From the NCBI GenBank assembly GCA_900239685.1, contig OENT01000911.1, positions 1-64,000 of the forward strand: DNA of 64,000 nt, written 5' to 3'. The position numbers and the translations under genes were made by a program. Within the stretch, counting starts at the first letter, position 1. Every line of letters begins with the position of its first letter. The notes below the pieces were generated by a model that had not been told where the DNA came from, searched no databases, and saw only the letters and a program-made list of their open reading frames with translations. Below, piece after piece: positions 24,747-38,100 of the stretch. The DNA comes from Rotaria macrura (Eukaryota; Rotifera; Eurotatoria; Philodinida; Philodinidae).

Positions 24747-27700
24747 ACTGAACTAGAATAGAGAAGCTAAATATATAACGATTGAATCAACACGATTTAG
24801 TGTTGATCCGTAGAGTTCTGTTTTTTCCTGGAGAAAATTTATTTTTCTCAACAGAATATGTGAACACGATGCAAAATTTGGCGCACGTTAAAACATAATT
24901 GAGTTTTATCACGAACAATCTTTATCCTATATGTTTGTTAATCGTCGACATTCAAGAAAGTTTCTAAAACTACAAGCGATTCATTGTAAAAGTGTATGTT
25001 TGTTCTGTTGAAGCATATTTGCTAAAAGTGGAGTGGAATGATTTCTATTAAAATCATAGACGGCATGCAGATTGCCTTTGCTATTGCAGTATATATTTAT
25101 AATTATCGGATTTATCCGTTGCTACTCGTTGTTGTTGTCAATCGGAACACAGCTCATCGATGGAATCGACTTTATATTTGATTCATATTCTTAGGCAAAA
25201 CGAAAAATATAGAAATCATAAGAAATGTCATAGAACAAAATTCAATTGCACGAATCATTTTCATTAATTAAGAAAATACTAAAACTTTTAAGACAAATCT
25301 TGTCTTTTTCGTGAAACTTATCGACGTACATGATCCGAGAAAATAAGCATTGTAAGTTTTAATGTGAATTTTCGGCGCTAATCCCATTCACCAACGAAAG
25401 ACTTCAACAGTAAGCTTTAAAAACACATCGAATATCCCGAATATTACAACTGCTGCTCATATCTCTCAGAAAAGAAGCTGCATCTCTGCTCGGAGATGTT
25501 CCTGTGCTTCTAAATTCCATGCTGTGTCACACTGATATGCGTTTTGCTCAACGATTCGACAAATGTTCTCAGTTTTCCTCATTTCAGGAACATTTATGCT
25601 GGGTTGGCAGCTACTCTTGTGTCTTTCTACAGAACATAAACGATTCAATCTATTCAAAAGATGACCGAAGAAAAGGAACGCACGTGTGGTTGATGTTGTT
25701 GTCATCTCGCACAAATAGTCAACAATGAAGTTTTCTCTATGCAGAAAACCATAAATCTCTTCTGATACTGAATTCAAGTGTAGAGCAGTCAACTTTTACT
25801 GCTTCTTATGAACAAAATTTCGATGTCGTCAAACGAGAAATCTTTGTTTTCTTGATTAGAAACTTTTGTAAATGCATTAATAGCCCCGCACACGTTTTCA
25901 AGAATATTTTTAACACCAGTATTTATCAAGATATACGTTTTAGAAATCATTTGACCACAAAAATCGAGTCAACGTCACCAATCAGACTTAGCCAATATCT
26001 CCGAAATAACGACTATTTAACAGTATTCTTCGATATTGTTGAACTTCCCTATTTTCATTGCGTTCGTCAATATTTTTCTACGATTAACGGGACTCGTTTA
26101 CGTAATTATTGTAAAATATTGACATCGTCGAAAATGTTCTAAAGAAGTATAGAAAGTGTGAACTTGTTGTCGAATTGTTCTTATTTTTAGTTGATAGATT
26201 TCATTGACTAAGCATTAATAAACATCCCGATCTTGAGTCCTGCACGAGTCAAGCCTATGGAAACAAAACGTTCGTCTAGCGACTTCTAATGCCCACGAAC
26301 AGTTCATAAATCAGCCAGTCCATAGTTAGAATGCGCTGAGAGATGCACTTCAATGCTCCACTTTTCCACCATCTATTTGCTCCTCATGATAAAAATAGTT
26401 GAATCCTGTAAATAATAATTAATTATTCATCCGTTAACATAAGAATAGTTGAGCAATGCCATCGTCATTCAGCCGTACTTGCCATTGGTTTTAAAAGGAA
26501 GGAGCATAGAAATGTGAATAAGATATCAATTTCCTAGAGAACATCTCCAATTCATTAAAATGATCTTTATTTAAGCGAGACATCGATCTAGAAATAGTTC
26601 AGATAGTTTTACATGCTTAGTTTGATGGTAATCTGATATTCAAGCTATTCAAGAAAATATGAGTTTGTCAATTAATTGAAAATGTACGATTTTTATTTCA
26701 CAAATTATCTGTCCGACAATAGATTTACGTGATGTTGAACATTTCTTTTGTAGAAGTAAGACGCTTGAAAGGCGGCGTTTCGAAAGTCGAAGTAACTAAA
26801 TAAGATTCAACGTCATTTGTGTTTCTCATAATGGACTGTCTCTCTTGAAAAAGATTAAGTTCGTATGTTTAATATCATTTGAGATCCATTCAAGACTGTA
26901 GTTTCATATTTGAATGTTTGTCTTGCAAATGAAGATTGTATCGTGAGCGTTAGAATGTTGGATGAAATTAAAAATTTCGTTTTTTCCTATTAGAGAGTGT
27001 TGAATGGATTGGCTGTTTAATATCGTATTTATGTTTCCGGTTGTTTTCTCAAACGGCACGAACTAGGATTCACTTTGCAATGGTACAATCGAGAACTGAA
27101 ACATTTTAAATTTTATACATTCGAAAATCGTTAGAGATAAATTCTACATTTCATTATGTTCGTTTACTTCGAATTAGTACTTAGTCATCAACACATCTCT
27201 TGTTTCGACAGAAAAAAAGAATCTTTAAAACAACTTTATTACTAAAATTCATCATTGCAGAAACGACTCGTGAAACTCTGATCGAAATTAGTTTGAAGTT
27301 GTTGCCAAACCATGTAAGTAGAAATTGATTCGTCTTGTGAAGGACTTCATTGAGAAGATGAACATTTTCGTTGTCTGAAGTGTGAGGTTCAACTAGTTCT
27401 TCGTTGACAGCAACGAAATTCCATCTATTCAAGAAGAAATGAATGCAAGTTCGAACATGTTGGAATCACCGAGTCTTCGTTTTAAATATTGAGCTCGTAT
27501 TTTGTGGCCGAGACGAATTCTTTTCCAAGAAAAATACAACGAATTTAAATGCGTCCAAAATGCTTTAAACTATCTGAAAATCAGCTGATCGAAGAACGCG
27601 AACGGTACTCTGCTATTGTAATCATCGTTTTAATCAGCTGCTTATTTGAGTACTGCAATGAAGAATATCTAAGTAAATAAACTATTTCTTTGAAAAGATT

Positions 27701-28714
27701 ATTCGCCGTTGCGATGAGCTATTGCAGATAAAAAATATCTTTAATTTTATTAAATACAAAGCAATTATTTATGACTGGAAGAGAAAAACATATCCTTGCA
27801 AATATTATCGAGCATTAAGATAAGCCTTAAAATAACATGAAAATGAATTTGAACCAGCTATTCTTGTCATTCTACTTAATATCATGTTTGCTCTCGGGAG
27901 GGAGAAGTGTCTGACACTGAAATATTAAAGCTCATCTTCGTTTGCTTAGATAGGAAAACGAGTCTATTGAAATATGTTGTTGTTTTGTAATCAAATTAAT
28001 TTTAGAAATAAAAAGATTGCTCTTACTCTCGTCTTCATAAGTGACATAGAGTAAACATTTAATTTGGAAAACGCATCAGAATCTGGCTATTTAAGGAAAT
28101 TTTATGTCTAGAAATAAAAAGAGCGTTGCCTTGACCCATTTTACAGGCTAAATACAATCTTAGGATGAGATATCTTTAGCAATTGAAAGCATCTTCTACA
28201 TTATATATAGTATAGTAGATATCAAAAGTTAGTATTAGCGATTCTTCTGAGAGAATCCTCCGATTGAACAGGATAAGCATGAGAGTACTAATTAATGCGT
28301 CCTGTCTTTACATAATTATAAATTTGTTTAGGATAAAGTGGCTCGACGAGTCGATGTTGGATGTCTTTAATAAAGGTTCAACAGTTGGTATGTGTTGTGC
28401 GTCATGGAATGTGTGTCTTGGTATTTCCTTTCCATTGGTGAACTGCAATCAACGTTTCTTTGTCTGTCTATTTCCTTTCATAATCTTCTTTCCGTTTGTG
28501 CTCTTCGTCTTTGTTAGTCGTCTCTGGCTGCTCATATGTACATTCCATTTCTCGTGGGACTCGTTTCTTCTTAATCAAAATACAAAGAGGAGCAAATGTA
28601 AAGTTCGCATTTGTTTATTTAAATAATTAAAATGACATCGAATATAATTTTTTGAAAGCTGTTTACAAATTTCATTTTTCAACTGATCAAACGCCACAGA
28701 ACTAAGCAAAACAA
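24747..28714. other. gene-poor intergenic stretch
   Basis: About 4 kb. Frames of 83-120 codons occur near 25466-25792 (minus), 25852-26142 (plus), 27181-27432 (minus) and 28264-28626 (plus). None has a recognisable motif or clear splice partner. The 28264 frame is strongly hydrophobic from base composition and is not supported as a gene. AATAAA on the minus strand near 28614 may serve the protoglobin gene. Confidence 0.35.
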
Positions 28715-29359
28715 TTAACTACAAATGCATTTATTCTTTTTACGATGAGTCGAGGATGGTGCTCCATTCGCTTCTTTCGAAGGCTCGAGATAGTGTAAAA
28801 GAAATAGGTCGTTTTGAATTCGAAATGCTTTATTTATCGCTAACAATATGTCTCTCTTGCTTTTATGATCAACACTTTCCGTCATCCAAACAGCATCAAT
28901 AATTAGAGTTTCAATATAAGTTAATGTCGCATTCATGTGTATATAATCAACATTAATTGACGCTGTTCCCATTTTATTTGTATGCATCCGACCGATTCGA
29001 GAAAGATATTGAAGAAAATCATCGGTCCATTCACGTTGTAATAATAGACGTTTTAAAAAGCCACTTAGCATATCTCGACGATATGCCATTTGTGCTGAAT
29101 CCAATGTAAGTGCTTCATCCTTTTTTAATCGCCCATCGAAACCGTCATTACGTAACACGAAGAATTCTTTTGTTACATCGAATTGAAATAGTTTTCTATA
29201 AACAGCATCGACCATAACCGGAATGAGTGGAAGAGCTATTGTTGCTAATGTGTTCAATGCTTTTAAATCATCGTTTGTAAAATTAATGAATTTCGATAGG
29301 TAATCAAATCGATAGCGAAGATCTTGATTCAAACGATTAGTGTCGATATGTTCTGTCAT
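28715..29359 (-). CDS. protoglobin (globin-sensor domain) protein
   Basis: Single-exon frame of 214 residues starting at the ATG that gives MTEHIDTNRLN. The whole chain fits the protoglobin/globin-coupled-sensor fold: an N-terminal extension with RFDYLSKFINFT, a helical core with YRRDMLSGFLKRLL, and the segment IGRMHTNKMG, whose H126 is the likely proximal haem ligand, followed by YIHMNATLTYIETLI. Protoglobins bind haem and O2, CO or NO. They are best known from archaea and bacteria and also occur in some fungi and invertebrates. No output domain (methyl-accepting, GGDEF) is attached, so it is a stand-alone globin, possibly a gas sensor or scavenger. A polypyrimidine tract and TAG immediately upstream of the ATG suggest an intron in the 5' untranslated region. 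The last residues, KNKCICS, are cysteine-rich and could be lipidated, which is speculative. Confidence 0.85.
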   Translation of the reverse strand: MTEHIDTNRLNQDLRYRFDYLSKFINFTNDDLKALNTLATIALPLIPVMVDAVYRKLFQFDVTKEFFVLRNDGFDGRLKKDEALTLDSAQMAYRRDMLSGFLKRLLLQREWTDDFLQYLSRIGRMHTNKMGTASINVDYIHMNATLTYIETLIIDAVWMTESVDHKSKRDILLAINKAFRIQNDLFLLHYLEPSKEANGAPSSTHRKKNKCICS

Positions 29360-32300
29360 ATTTCTAAAACAGAAAGCACAGAAATTAACCTTAAAAATAA
29401 GACATTCGATAAGTTTGTCATGAGCAAAGATCAGTGAAGAGAAAAAAATGCTGAACAAATACGATCTTTTTTTTCATCTTTTCTTTTTTCCTTCTCATTC
29501 TGTCGATAAACAAGGCAACGTTCATGTTGCATGCGAATAAACACATAGATGAATTATTTTCATAATTACATTTGCTAACATAGTAAATTGAGAAATACGC
29601 CGAAGAAAAATAAAAACGTGTTCAATTAAGAAATAAAAAGGCTTTTTATTTTGTTTCGAATAGTCGTTTCTCCTAATTAGAAAATTCGGATTGTCAACGA
29701 GTACACCGTGTCAAGGCTTATTCACCGAGAGCTATCTACGTTTCCTAATAGAATACGTTTATCTGACGAGTCTAACTTTAAATCAACAATCATCAGTCAT
29801 TTCTTTCGAATCTCTCATTTATTTTATCTCAATATGAGTCGAGCGTAAAATAAAAACTAATCTGAATTCTAGACATTAGTGTCATAAAAGAAATAGCTTG
29901 AGTCACGATTCCAACTGCACTATCGTCGTGTTCGCCAATTCTGTTCGTCTCAAATGATTAATGCATATGTCATATTTTCAGTTTAATCGGCTAAGAATTA
30001 TCCTTTCACGCAGTTCAATTAACTTGAATCTAAAGTCGTCTCGATTCAAATCAATGCTCGATCGGTGAAAATCTTTGTTAGATAAATCTAGCCGAGAGTA
30101 TCGATCGATTTATGGAACAAAAGAGAACGATAGCTGAGGAGCCATACTGAAAAAAAATAGTAACATTCATTGTCAAGTGAGCTTGACAATTTTCTCTGTG
30201 GATCGACTACGTTAAAGTCTATACACATAATGAAGCTGACGATAGATTTAAAATATCTCTCTATATTTATGCTGCAAAAGATATTTGTGAAGCACGCTAT
30301 TGTGTCACTCTGTCAATGTCATATGACGTTTTTATGTTTTACTAAACTGATTTTATTGGTAAAAACATGTATGAATTGATAAGCGAGCTAAAAGCTGTGC
30401 CATCTATTCGAACGTTATGAAGTGTTATAGAGATGAATTTTACAAAACCTTTCTACATCGATTCTCTAGTCGAAAATCCGTTACGATTAGAGTAAACGAT
30501 GTGAGTCTATGTTTATGATGTATTTTCAAGGCCTTGCCATAGTCGAAAAAGCAACATACTGCTTATTTAAATTGGCAGAAATATATCTTGACAATAGAAT
30601 GCTCTTACTTATCTATTGTTTTATGTAGTTAAATGCTTTTCCGACATTAACTTCATATCAATTAATTCTGTTTTATTTGACAGAAATCATCTCTAAGTGC
30701 ACAGCTAATTGTGTCATGCGCAAAGTCCTTATCGGGCAAGATGTCATTCAATTCTGAACTTTAGCATGTTGCTGTACTCAGATAAACTCCGATGGAAATG
30801 ACAAATATTATCGACCTCGTTCGATTCTAAAAAACGCGACGTGTCTAGTTGATTAATTGATTTTCTATCGAAACGATGATGCAACCATTGGAATATTATT
30901 TAACAGTCACGGAATTACTTAGTTCGTCCTAATTAACAGTATTTGTATCCTCCTTTCGATCTAAGTGATTGGCGTGTTATTCAATAGTTCTACAGAAAAA
31001 AGCGTTGTGACGAAAGAAAAAAGAGGAATTGAAAATCAACGACATTCTCAACATTGGATCTTTTAAGACATAAACAGAGAAAAACAACTATTGAACTGTG
31101 AAGAGAGCACAAGTCAGTGATTAATCATCATCAATGTATCACATGCCATGACTTGCACTTCGATTAGTCGGTGTGTAAGTATTGCAGAATACAATTTAGA
31201 ATCGGTATATTCTTTAGACATAAATAATCACAATATATTTTTCCGGATATTGAACAATGAGGGCTTAATTCAATAACGAGCTAACATACGTTGAGGGGAA
31301 ACTCTAAACTTAGTCTCTATTTTCACGAACTCGTTTTCATTGACAAAGAATCTCAATGATGCTTTTACATATTGAATAAATCAATCGAATAGAGTCAATC
31401 GGGTTAAAGCTTTTGGAATTCTTATTCAGTCGAAAGTTAAAATATGAAACAATAACCTTATTATCAAAGCAAACGAGTCACGAAACGAAACTGAAATTCT
31501 CCTTTGAGCTTAATGAAAAGAAACCAACGCGCATACACCAGCAGCAAAAACTTATAAATAGCACAATTTGTAAAAAGCAATTAACTCGGTTTTCTTCCGC
31601 CTTTATTTTGCTTCGTTAAAATAAATGAATTCTTCTTTCAGCTTCTCCATATTGTCTCATAAAGAACTAAATGCTAGTTAAGTAAAAAGCGTTTTGAATG
31701 AGACTATTCATCACAAAGTTTCTGAAAAATGCGTTACTCAAAATTATTGATTCGATATTATCTTTTAAATTCAGTTTGAAAGAAAAGCTTTTGCACATTT
31801 CAAAGTCTCTCTTATCGAAAAAGCCAAAGTAAACTAAACCAAAATACAATATGTTATTCAGTTTGGCACAATTATCAGGTTGATCGACCGTAAAGAGCTA
31901 ATTTTGTTTTTTTTTCTAAGGTAAATTATCTAAAATATTTGCCAAGGAAACATTTTTAATTAATCGACTAACTAATTAGCGATATTTTTAATCGAAATTA
32001 ATGGCCTTGAAAAATACCACATTCCTCTCTGAAGAGAAAATCATTCTATCATAAAATGTTTGTTTCATACGAATCACTCGAGCATGAATGAATGTTATCG
32101 ATGAGCGACCATGGATTGTTTTTAAACTATGTACACACACACACACCTGCACGCAGTCGATAGAATCATCCTGCTAAATAGTGGTTCGCACGTGTTTTTT
32201 CGTTTCTTTTTGCTTCTCGTTGACTTGCGATCGAATAGTTTCTTCGTTTTTTAAACCTTTTCTTTCGCGCAGAACATTTATTTATCTATAAAAACTCACG
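29360..32300. other. intergenic, no gene seen
   Basis: About 2.9 kb of AT-rich sequence with short frames on both strands. A (CA)n run lies at about 32133-32146, followed by pyrimidine-rich sequence in front of the next gene. Confidence 0.45.
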
Positions 32301-35013
32301 ATGACAGAGGAATATTTAAATGTTTATGCTACAGATTCGACTGGCACTGATAAACCGACTCAAATGATAAAAACCTACTCGTTTAACTCAGATGAAGAAG
32401 ACGCAATAGCACAGAAAGTAGCGGGCGCTATGGCCAGCAGTGATCAAATGCTATCGGCCAGTATTAGTCCGACTGATAAAAGTAATACTATGGATGATTT
32501 ATCAGAAACCGGCAGCGAGTTCAGTCGAAAAAAGCCACGACGAACGCAAGAAGCTCAGGTAGGACTTGAACTTTTAAAAACAGGTTTTATTCTATTTAAA
32601 AAAATCTATTGGAGAAAAGTACCTGTCATATATTTCATTTTATCTTTAAATCAAAAAAAAAATAATTCCAAACACAGATTCTGGCTGTTATTCAAATGTT
32701 TCTTCGTTATAAAACTAACGTTCAACTTTTCCTTTCTCAATTTTCTGTAGATCATTATTAATTAGAATTTCCGTGGTGATTTAGACAGCGTCACTTTCTA
32801 CTTGTCCAGACGGCTAGGAAACAGGTTGAAACAATGAATTATCCACATTCTTTCAATAGGAATTTAGCTTTTGACAAACTTCAACGATAAACATTGACTG
32901 TAAATATTTCGTGCGTTGAACTTAACTTGATTCTAAAGATTTCCTTGATGATGATCTCGAGTAATTTAATAAGGATATTTCTAATCTAATCTGTGTCTCC
33001 TCTATTAGTCGTAAGTCAAAATAAATTTTCGCGTTGAACCCATTTTATCTCTCGTCTCATATATGTGTATGTATCGCTGGCGTTTGTTAGATTCACTTTG
33101 TTACGAAGAGATAGTTCTTTTTGTTTTGTCTTTTAAAACCTAATAAAGTGTATTAGAAATTCGACCACAAAATCTACGTTAACTAATGCACTTGCTTAAC
33201 ATCTATCCATCTATTGTTGTTTATAGTTGAAATAAGAGTTGAGATTATCATAGGAAACCGAGACAAATGACGATAGAAACAATGAGTAGATGATTCAATA
33301 AATTTATCTTGTAGCCTCATGACAGATGGTAACAATCTCACGAGATCAATGACTCATTCTTAGTTGATTATCCGTCAGACGTGTTGCTTGAAATCGTACA
33401 AAGACAATGAATTCTGCCTGAAGCCAAGTGATTGACAATAAAAAGTCAGCTTGCATGTTTGTATTAAGTAGAAAAATAAGATCAATGGATTAATTTACTT
33501 TTTGGTTTTCCTACCGTATTCAGAAGAGACGTCGATAAACAGACGAGACTAATCGAAAAGCAGGCGAATGAAACGACGAGATTGTCGATTCTCAACAGAA
33601 ATCAAGAGAAATTCTCTACTCGACACAAAATGGTAAATTCACTAGGAGAAAGAAAATAATCTGTGAGTATCTGAAGAGAAAAAATAACAGACAGAAAAAA
33701 CAATTCCATTCAAGTAGATGCATAGTTAGTTTTTACAAAAAAATGCTTTCTCTCAACTTTTTTCCATTTTTCTCGGCCTAAAATAAATTGTTGCGAAAGG
33801 TCACACGATTCTTTTTCTCCATAATCATAATTTCAAACAAAATTGATATTTACATAGAAAAAAACAACGAGGAAAAAAACAATGTTGTGCATTGAGATTC
33901 GCATTCATCAACTTCCTCATGTCATATTTAATTATATGCAATTTAGACTACGTTCCAGTTCGTCTTTTCTTTTAATGTTGCAAAGCATTTTTCCATAATT
34001 GATGAAAATAAAGACTTCAGTATTTAAAATGCTTGAAAAATGACTCTCCTCTACTAAGTCATCTGAAGTCGATGAGTATCCATCGGAAAGCAAGAAAGTC
34101 TAGTTAAAATCATACGTTCTTTCTTCTGTAGAAAAATGTCGAAGAGAAACGTATGTTACTAACGAAAGTTCCATGGCACAGAAAGATCGATTGGTTAAGA
34201 GTGTTGTCAGTTATTGGTTTGTTAATTTTTCTGTACTTGACGTGGACCAAACGAGACGTGTGGATTCCTCGGCTGTTGACGTCTAATCCTCGTATTCGTC
34301 GTTCTGTTGTCGTACACGTTAGAGAACCATCGAATGATGAACGAACGCATACATCTTCCAGTTCGACAACGACAAATGTAACCACAGAATCGACCAGTTC
34401 ACCGTCTAAAAACGTGTCTAAAGAAGATTCGATCGACTCCAGTGACGTCATTACTTACAAAAATCAACGAACGAGCAACGAGTATCAGGATGACTCAACA
34501 AGTTATTCAACGAAATCAACCGGTGATCGTAGAGTCAGTCTTCGAGCTGGAAGATATAAAATGAATTTCGATAAAGAATCGAGTAAAAAGAAAAAGGTTC
34601 ACTCTCAACGAATGCCTGTTGACACCGATTCGAACGACGACGATAATGTACAAGGCGATAAATTAATAGAACAAGAAGAAAAGTCAAGTTCATCATCATC
34701 CTCGGCTCGTCATCGATCGGAGAAACATTCTCTGCGGGCAATTAAAAAGACAAAGCAGATCAATTCTGGTATTTACCCAATCTCTGCTGTACGTATATCG
34801 ACATACGACGATATTATTGATCAGTTGAGAAAAAGTCTTGAATCTCGAAGTGAAGCCCGAGCATTTTTGTCAGCTGCTTCGAAAACGGTTGGCTTTAGCA
34901 AAAATAAATTATATAGATTTATTTATAAAAAAGAGTATCATCTTTTGACTATGCAAACATTTATAACTCTTTTGGATTCATTTAATTTGATGCTTTTAAT
35001 TGTACCGAAATAA
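32301..35013 (+). CDS. single-pass membrane protein with possible HTH-like C-terminus
   Basis: Two exons are proposed, 32301-32558 and 34132-35013, joined in phase 0 across a 1,573-bp intron, giving 379 residues. Exon 1 encodes an acidic, Ser/Thr-rich N-terminus (SFNSDEEDAIAQKVAGAM, then a basic KKPRR). Exon 2 continues with one hydrophobic helix (about 106-123, VLSVIGLLIFLYLTW). A long disordered Ser/Asp/Lys-rich linker with poly-Ser at about 275 leads to a compact C-terminal block of about 70 residues. That block has the spacing of a Cro/C1-type helix-turn-helix, with FLSAASKTVGFSKNKLYRFI and a hydrophobic end LLDSFNLMLLIVPK, resembling HigA-like antidote proteins. The HTH reading is from pattern memory only. 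No known eukaryotic family was recognised. Exon 2 is secure as a coding frame; its link to exon 1 is an inference from phase and protein sense, because the intron is unusually long for this window. Confidence 0.6.
32559..34131 (+). other. putative long intron
   Basis: This stretch begins GTAGGA and ends CTGTAG. It contains no other convincing coding sequence. If exon 1 and exon 2 are not one gene, this would be intergenic and would hold the promoter of the downstream membrane protein. Confidence 0.45.
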
Positions 35014-35036
35014 AAAAATTCTTGTCAAAAACAAAC

Positions 35037-35110
35037 CGCCCTTGACCAGGATCGAACTGGCGACCTTCTCTTTAGAAGAGAGACGTGCTTGTCCACTGCA
35101 CCACAAGGGC
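35037..35110 (-). tRNA. tRNA-Arg (anticodon TCT)
   Basis: The minus strand folds into a full cloverleaf. The 7-bp acceptor stem is GCCCTTG/CAAGGGC with discriminator G, and the 4-bp D stem is GTGC/GCAC. The perfect 5-bp anticodon stem TCTCT/AGAGA encloses the loop CTTCTAA (anticodon TCT). A five-base variable loop follows, and a 5-bp T stem encloses TTCGATC. It reads AGA/AGG arginine codons. No intron. It lies only 23 bases past the stop codon of the plus-strand membrane-protein gene, so the two are transcribed towards each other. Confidence 0.97.
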
Positions 35111-38100
35111 TCGACTTTGAAAATACGGTAGTTGTTGCTCGGCTCTCGATGCATTAAACAGAACATAGAAATGAAAAGAATGCAAAACTAAACATCTTAC
35201 GCGATCTATGTTAGTGAAGGATGATAGATTTTGCATCTTAGGAAAAGCATAGATTCAATGAAATAAGTGCGCCGTGAAAAAATAGCATTATTCTATTGTT
35301 TTCATTTATCTTTGGAAGAAATAGCTAATCTGAATCAATACTGACGATGAACGTTATAGTTGAGTAGTTAACTGCTTGAGCAGCTTTCTCCAAGGTTTCC
35401 CATTGAAAATTCTAGATAGTAGAAGTGAAAGACAACGGTTATAAGGTCATCAATGGCTTTTAGCTTCGCTTCTCTGTCAGAAAGAATGCGCTTCACATCT
35501 TAACTGACACTTGTTTCTTGAATGCAATCAACTAATTTCTATCGACAGCTGATGTCATTCAGTAGAAATACTCCAAATTAAATCGATTTTCTTCTAAAAA
35601 CGACAATCGTCAATTGTGTATGCATAATTTATTGAATTATTCAATGTATCTTTAAAAACATATGTTTTACCACAATTTAGTTGAACAGCAAATACATTTG
35701 TCGTCATCAAGGCCATCATCGTTCTCAAGATGACAACTTAATTTGTCTAGAGGTTCTTCTTTCGAATGGGTTTACATGTCTTATATAAACGAGGACATTT
35801 TCAAAGTAAAACCTCTTACAGATTGATCCACTCCTGCTAGATGAATAATATTTTTAACCTTTCCTAGTACTTTAACGTAGAGAATAGTCATCGCTCAAAC
35901 ACATGTGTCAGCCTATCAATCTTCTTCATGGTGAAATAAAGCGCTCGCTACGATTCAATAATACGTAAATCTATTATTTATTTATGTCATTAGATTTAGT
36001 AGATAGGAGAGAGACAATCATTGTTTCTAGCTGAAAAGCAGCGATACTTCTTCAAGTTCGCACCGAAGATTGTTCGAACATAAACTCGACAAAGTTTTTC
36101 TTTTGAGGACGGCCGAAATCGATCTTTGACATTTTCTCATACACCTTATTGAGAGATATCACCGTTGTTCAAAAATGCTCGACATAAACAATAATCATTA
36201 ATCAAGCTCAAGCAGTTGTTCTTCTTTTCTTCGGCAATACTGGAAAACTAAACGTGTGATGTATTATCCTACGTTGAGTTGTTTTTAATCAATAGAAGCC
36301 ATTGAAACAAAAGGCGCGAAGGATTTATGAAGTGAGATTTTCACCAATCACGGTCGCAGTGAATGAGCGGCTCGAACGTTTGAACGAAACAAGTTCGATG
36401 AGTGTTCATCAGTACGAAAATATTTTAGAATAATCAACAACTATGAGCTAAAACTAGAATTTCGAATCGACTATGGCTCGGGAAAAGTCTTTGAAAGATC
36501 TACTTAACAATTTTTTAAACCAAAATTATTTTCCTAGACTTTCCATTGGAGAACAAAATCCGCCACTAAAATTATGGAATGTAGATTGCGATGATCATTT
36601 TTTGAAAGATTGAATTTCAAATGAAAATTCTTATTATATCGAAGTGACTTGTAATTAGTTTGAATGGCACACAATCTACAATTAACTTCAACATCAAAAT
36701 GGCGCTCTATCTACAAAATAACTAAGTTCAACCTTGTTCGACAAAGTCTCAAAGAAATCTTGAGTGATAATCAATGTAGAGTCATTTTCTGCGTATAATA
36801 CTCTTCGGTGAAAATTAAAGATGTTCTCACAGCTCTCGAGCCCTAGCAGATGCACACTTCTACGCCTAATTCATACCTTTCTGTTCTTCTCAAATACCTT
36901 CATATTAAAGAAAAATGAAAAAACGTTTTTCGTCAAAACTTTCAACTCCTCCATAATTATCCATTATAGTTTATTAATAGTGAACGCTCGCAATTCTCAA
37001 GTAAAATAGTTTAGAATAAGAAATTTCCTAATGGCAAAAATTCGTCAACGCGTCTCTTTTATTTCAATGTTGCGAGGTGAGAGGGGTGAGTAGCAGTGGT
37101 TAGTTCATACTTCCAGCTTCGTTCCTTCTTTCCTCGGTTTAATCCAAACTCACTGAACTTCAGTTGTCTCGATTACATTGTCAATATTTACAATTGTCTT
37201 ATTTACGATTCAACTCAATACGCGACTTGTAACAAGAGAATTTATATGGGAACATGAAAAATAAACGAGAGCTAAAGAATATTCGAACAATACCAATGCT
37301 CGGCGTGAAGCAAAAAACAAGATGAACGCTTTTGTCAGGCAATCTCCATGAAACGAAAGTCACCGTCGTTTAGCGATTCTTTAGTTCATTTATTTTTTAT
37401 TAGTATAATGAATTTATCAATTGGCCAAAGTAGTTCATTAAAACCGTATTTTCTCATATGAAATAAATTCTCTCATTATAAATAATTAAGATAAAGTAAA
37501 TTCGAAATAGAATATTCTGCAGCGCACTCACGCAAAATGTATTAAACTCCGTTGTGTTCTAGCAGTGGAATTTTATTTTCAGGAAAAGTTCAATATTATA
37601 TTGGTAACGTGATAGAAAAACATCATGTTCTATGCAAATAGTCGTCAATTCTCCATAGGCAGATTTATAGAGGTACTTAAATTGACGCAATGAAACAAAT
37701 TGAAATCGATCAGGAGTCAAATATTCTACTTAACAATCGATTATTGCTCTAATAAACATTCGAATTTAGAAATGAAAAGATAAGAAACTTTGCTTTTGTT
37801 GACACACACGCCAAGAAAGACAAGCTAGTGTGCATAAAAAGAGGCTCCATGAAGTTCGAAGACCCTAAAATTTTTCTTCTGCAATTTGTTTTTTCTAGCT
37901 AAATCAAATTAGAACGAAAATCATTCATTTCATATCTGTGCCCTGCAGATGAGATGACATCCTTTTAAATGATTAATTTTGAAAGCAAGTGGAATCGGTA
38001 TTATACAAACAGCGACATGATACATCGTATCGGATACGCGTGTTGTTGAAAAGCAACATCACCTTTTGCGTTCATCGGTTCAATGTTAACTAGTTTTCAT

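Noticed and set aside
25466..25792. 108-codon minus-strand frame with several cysteines
   Set aside because: An antisense frame overlaps it and no motif or exon partner was found.
28264..28626. 120-codon hydrophobic frame
   Set aside because: Phe/Leu/Ile/Cys-rich composition expected from T-rich DNA; no membrane-protein family recognised.
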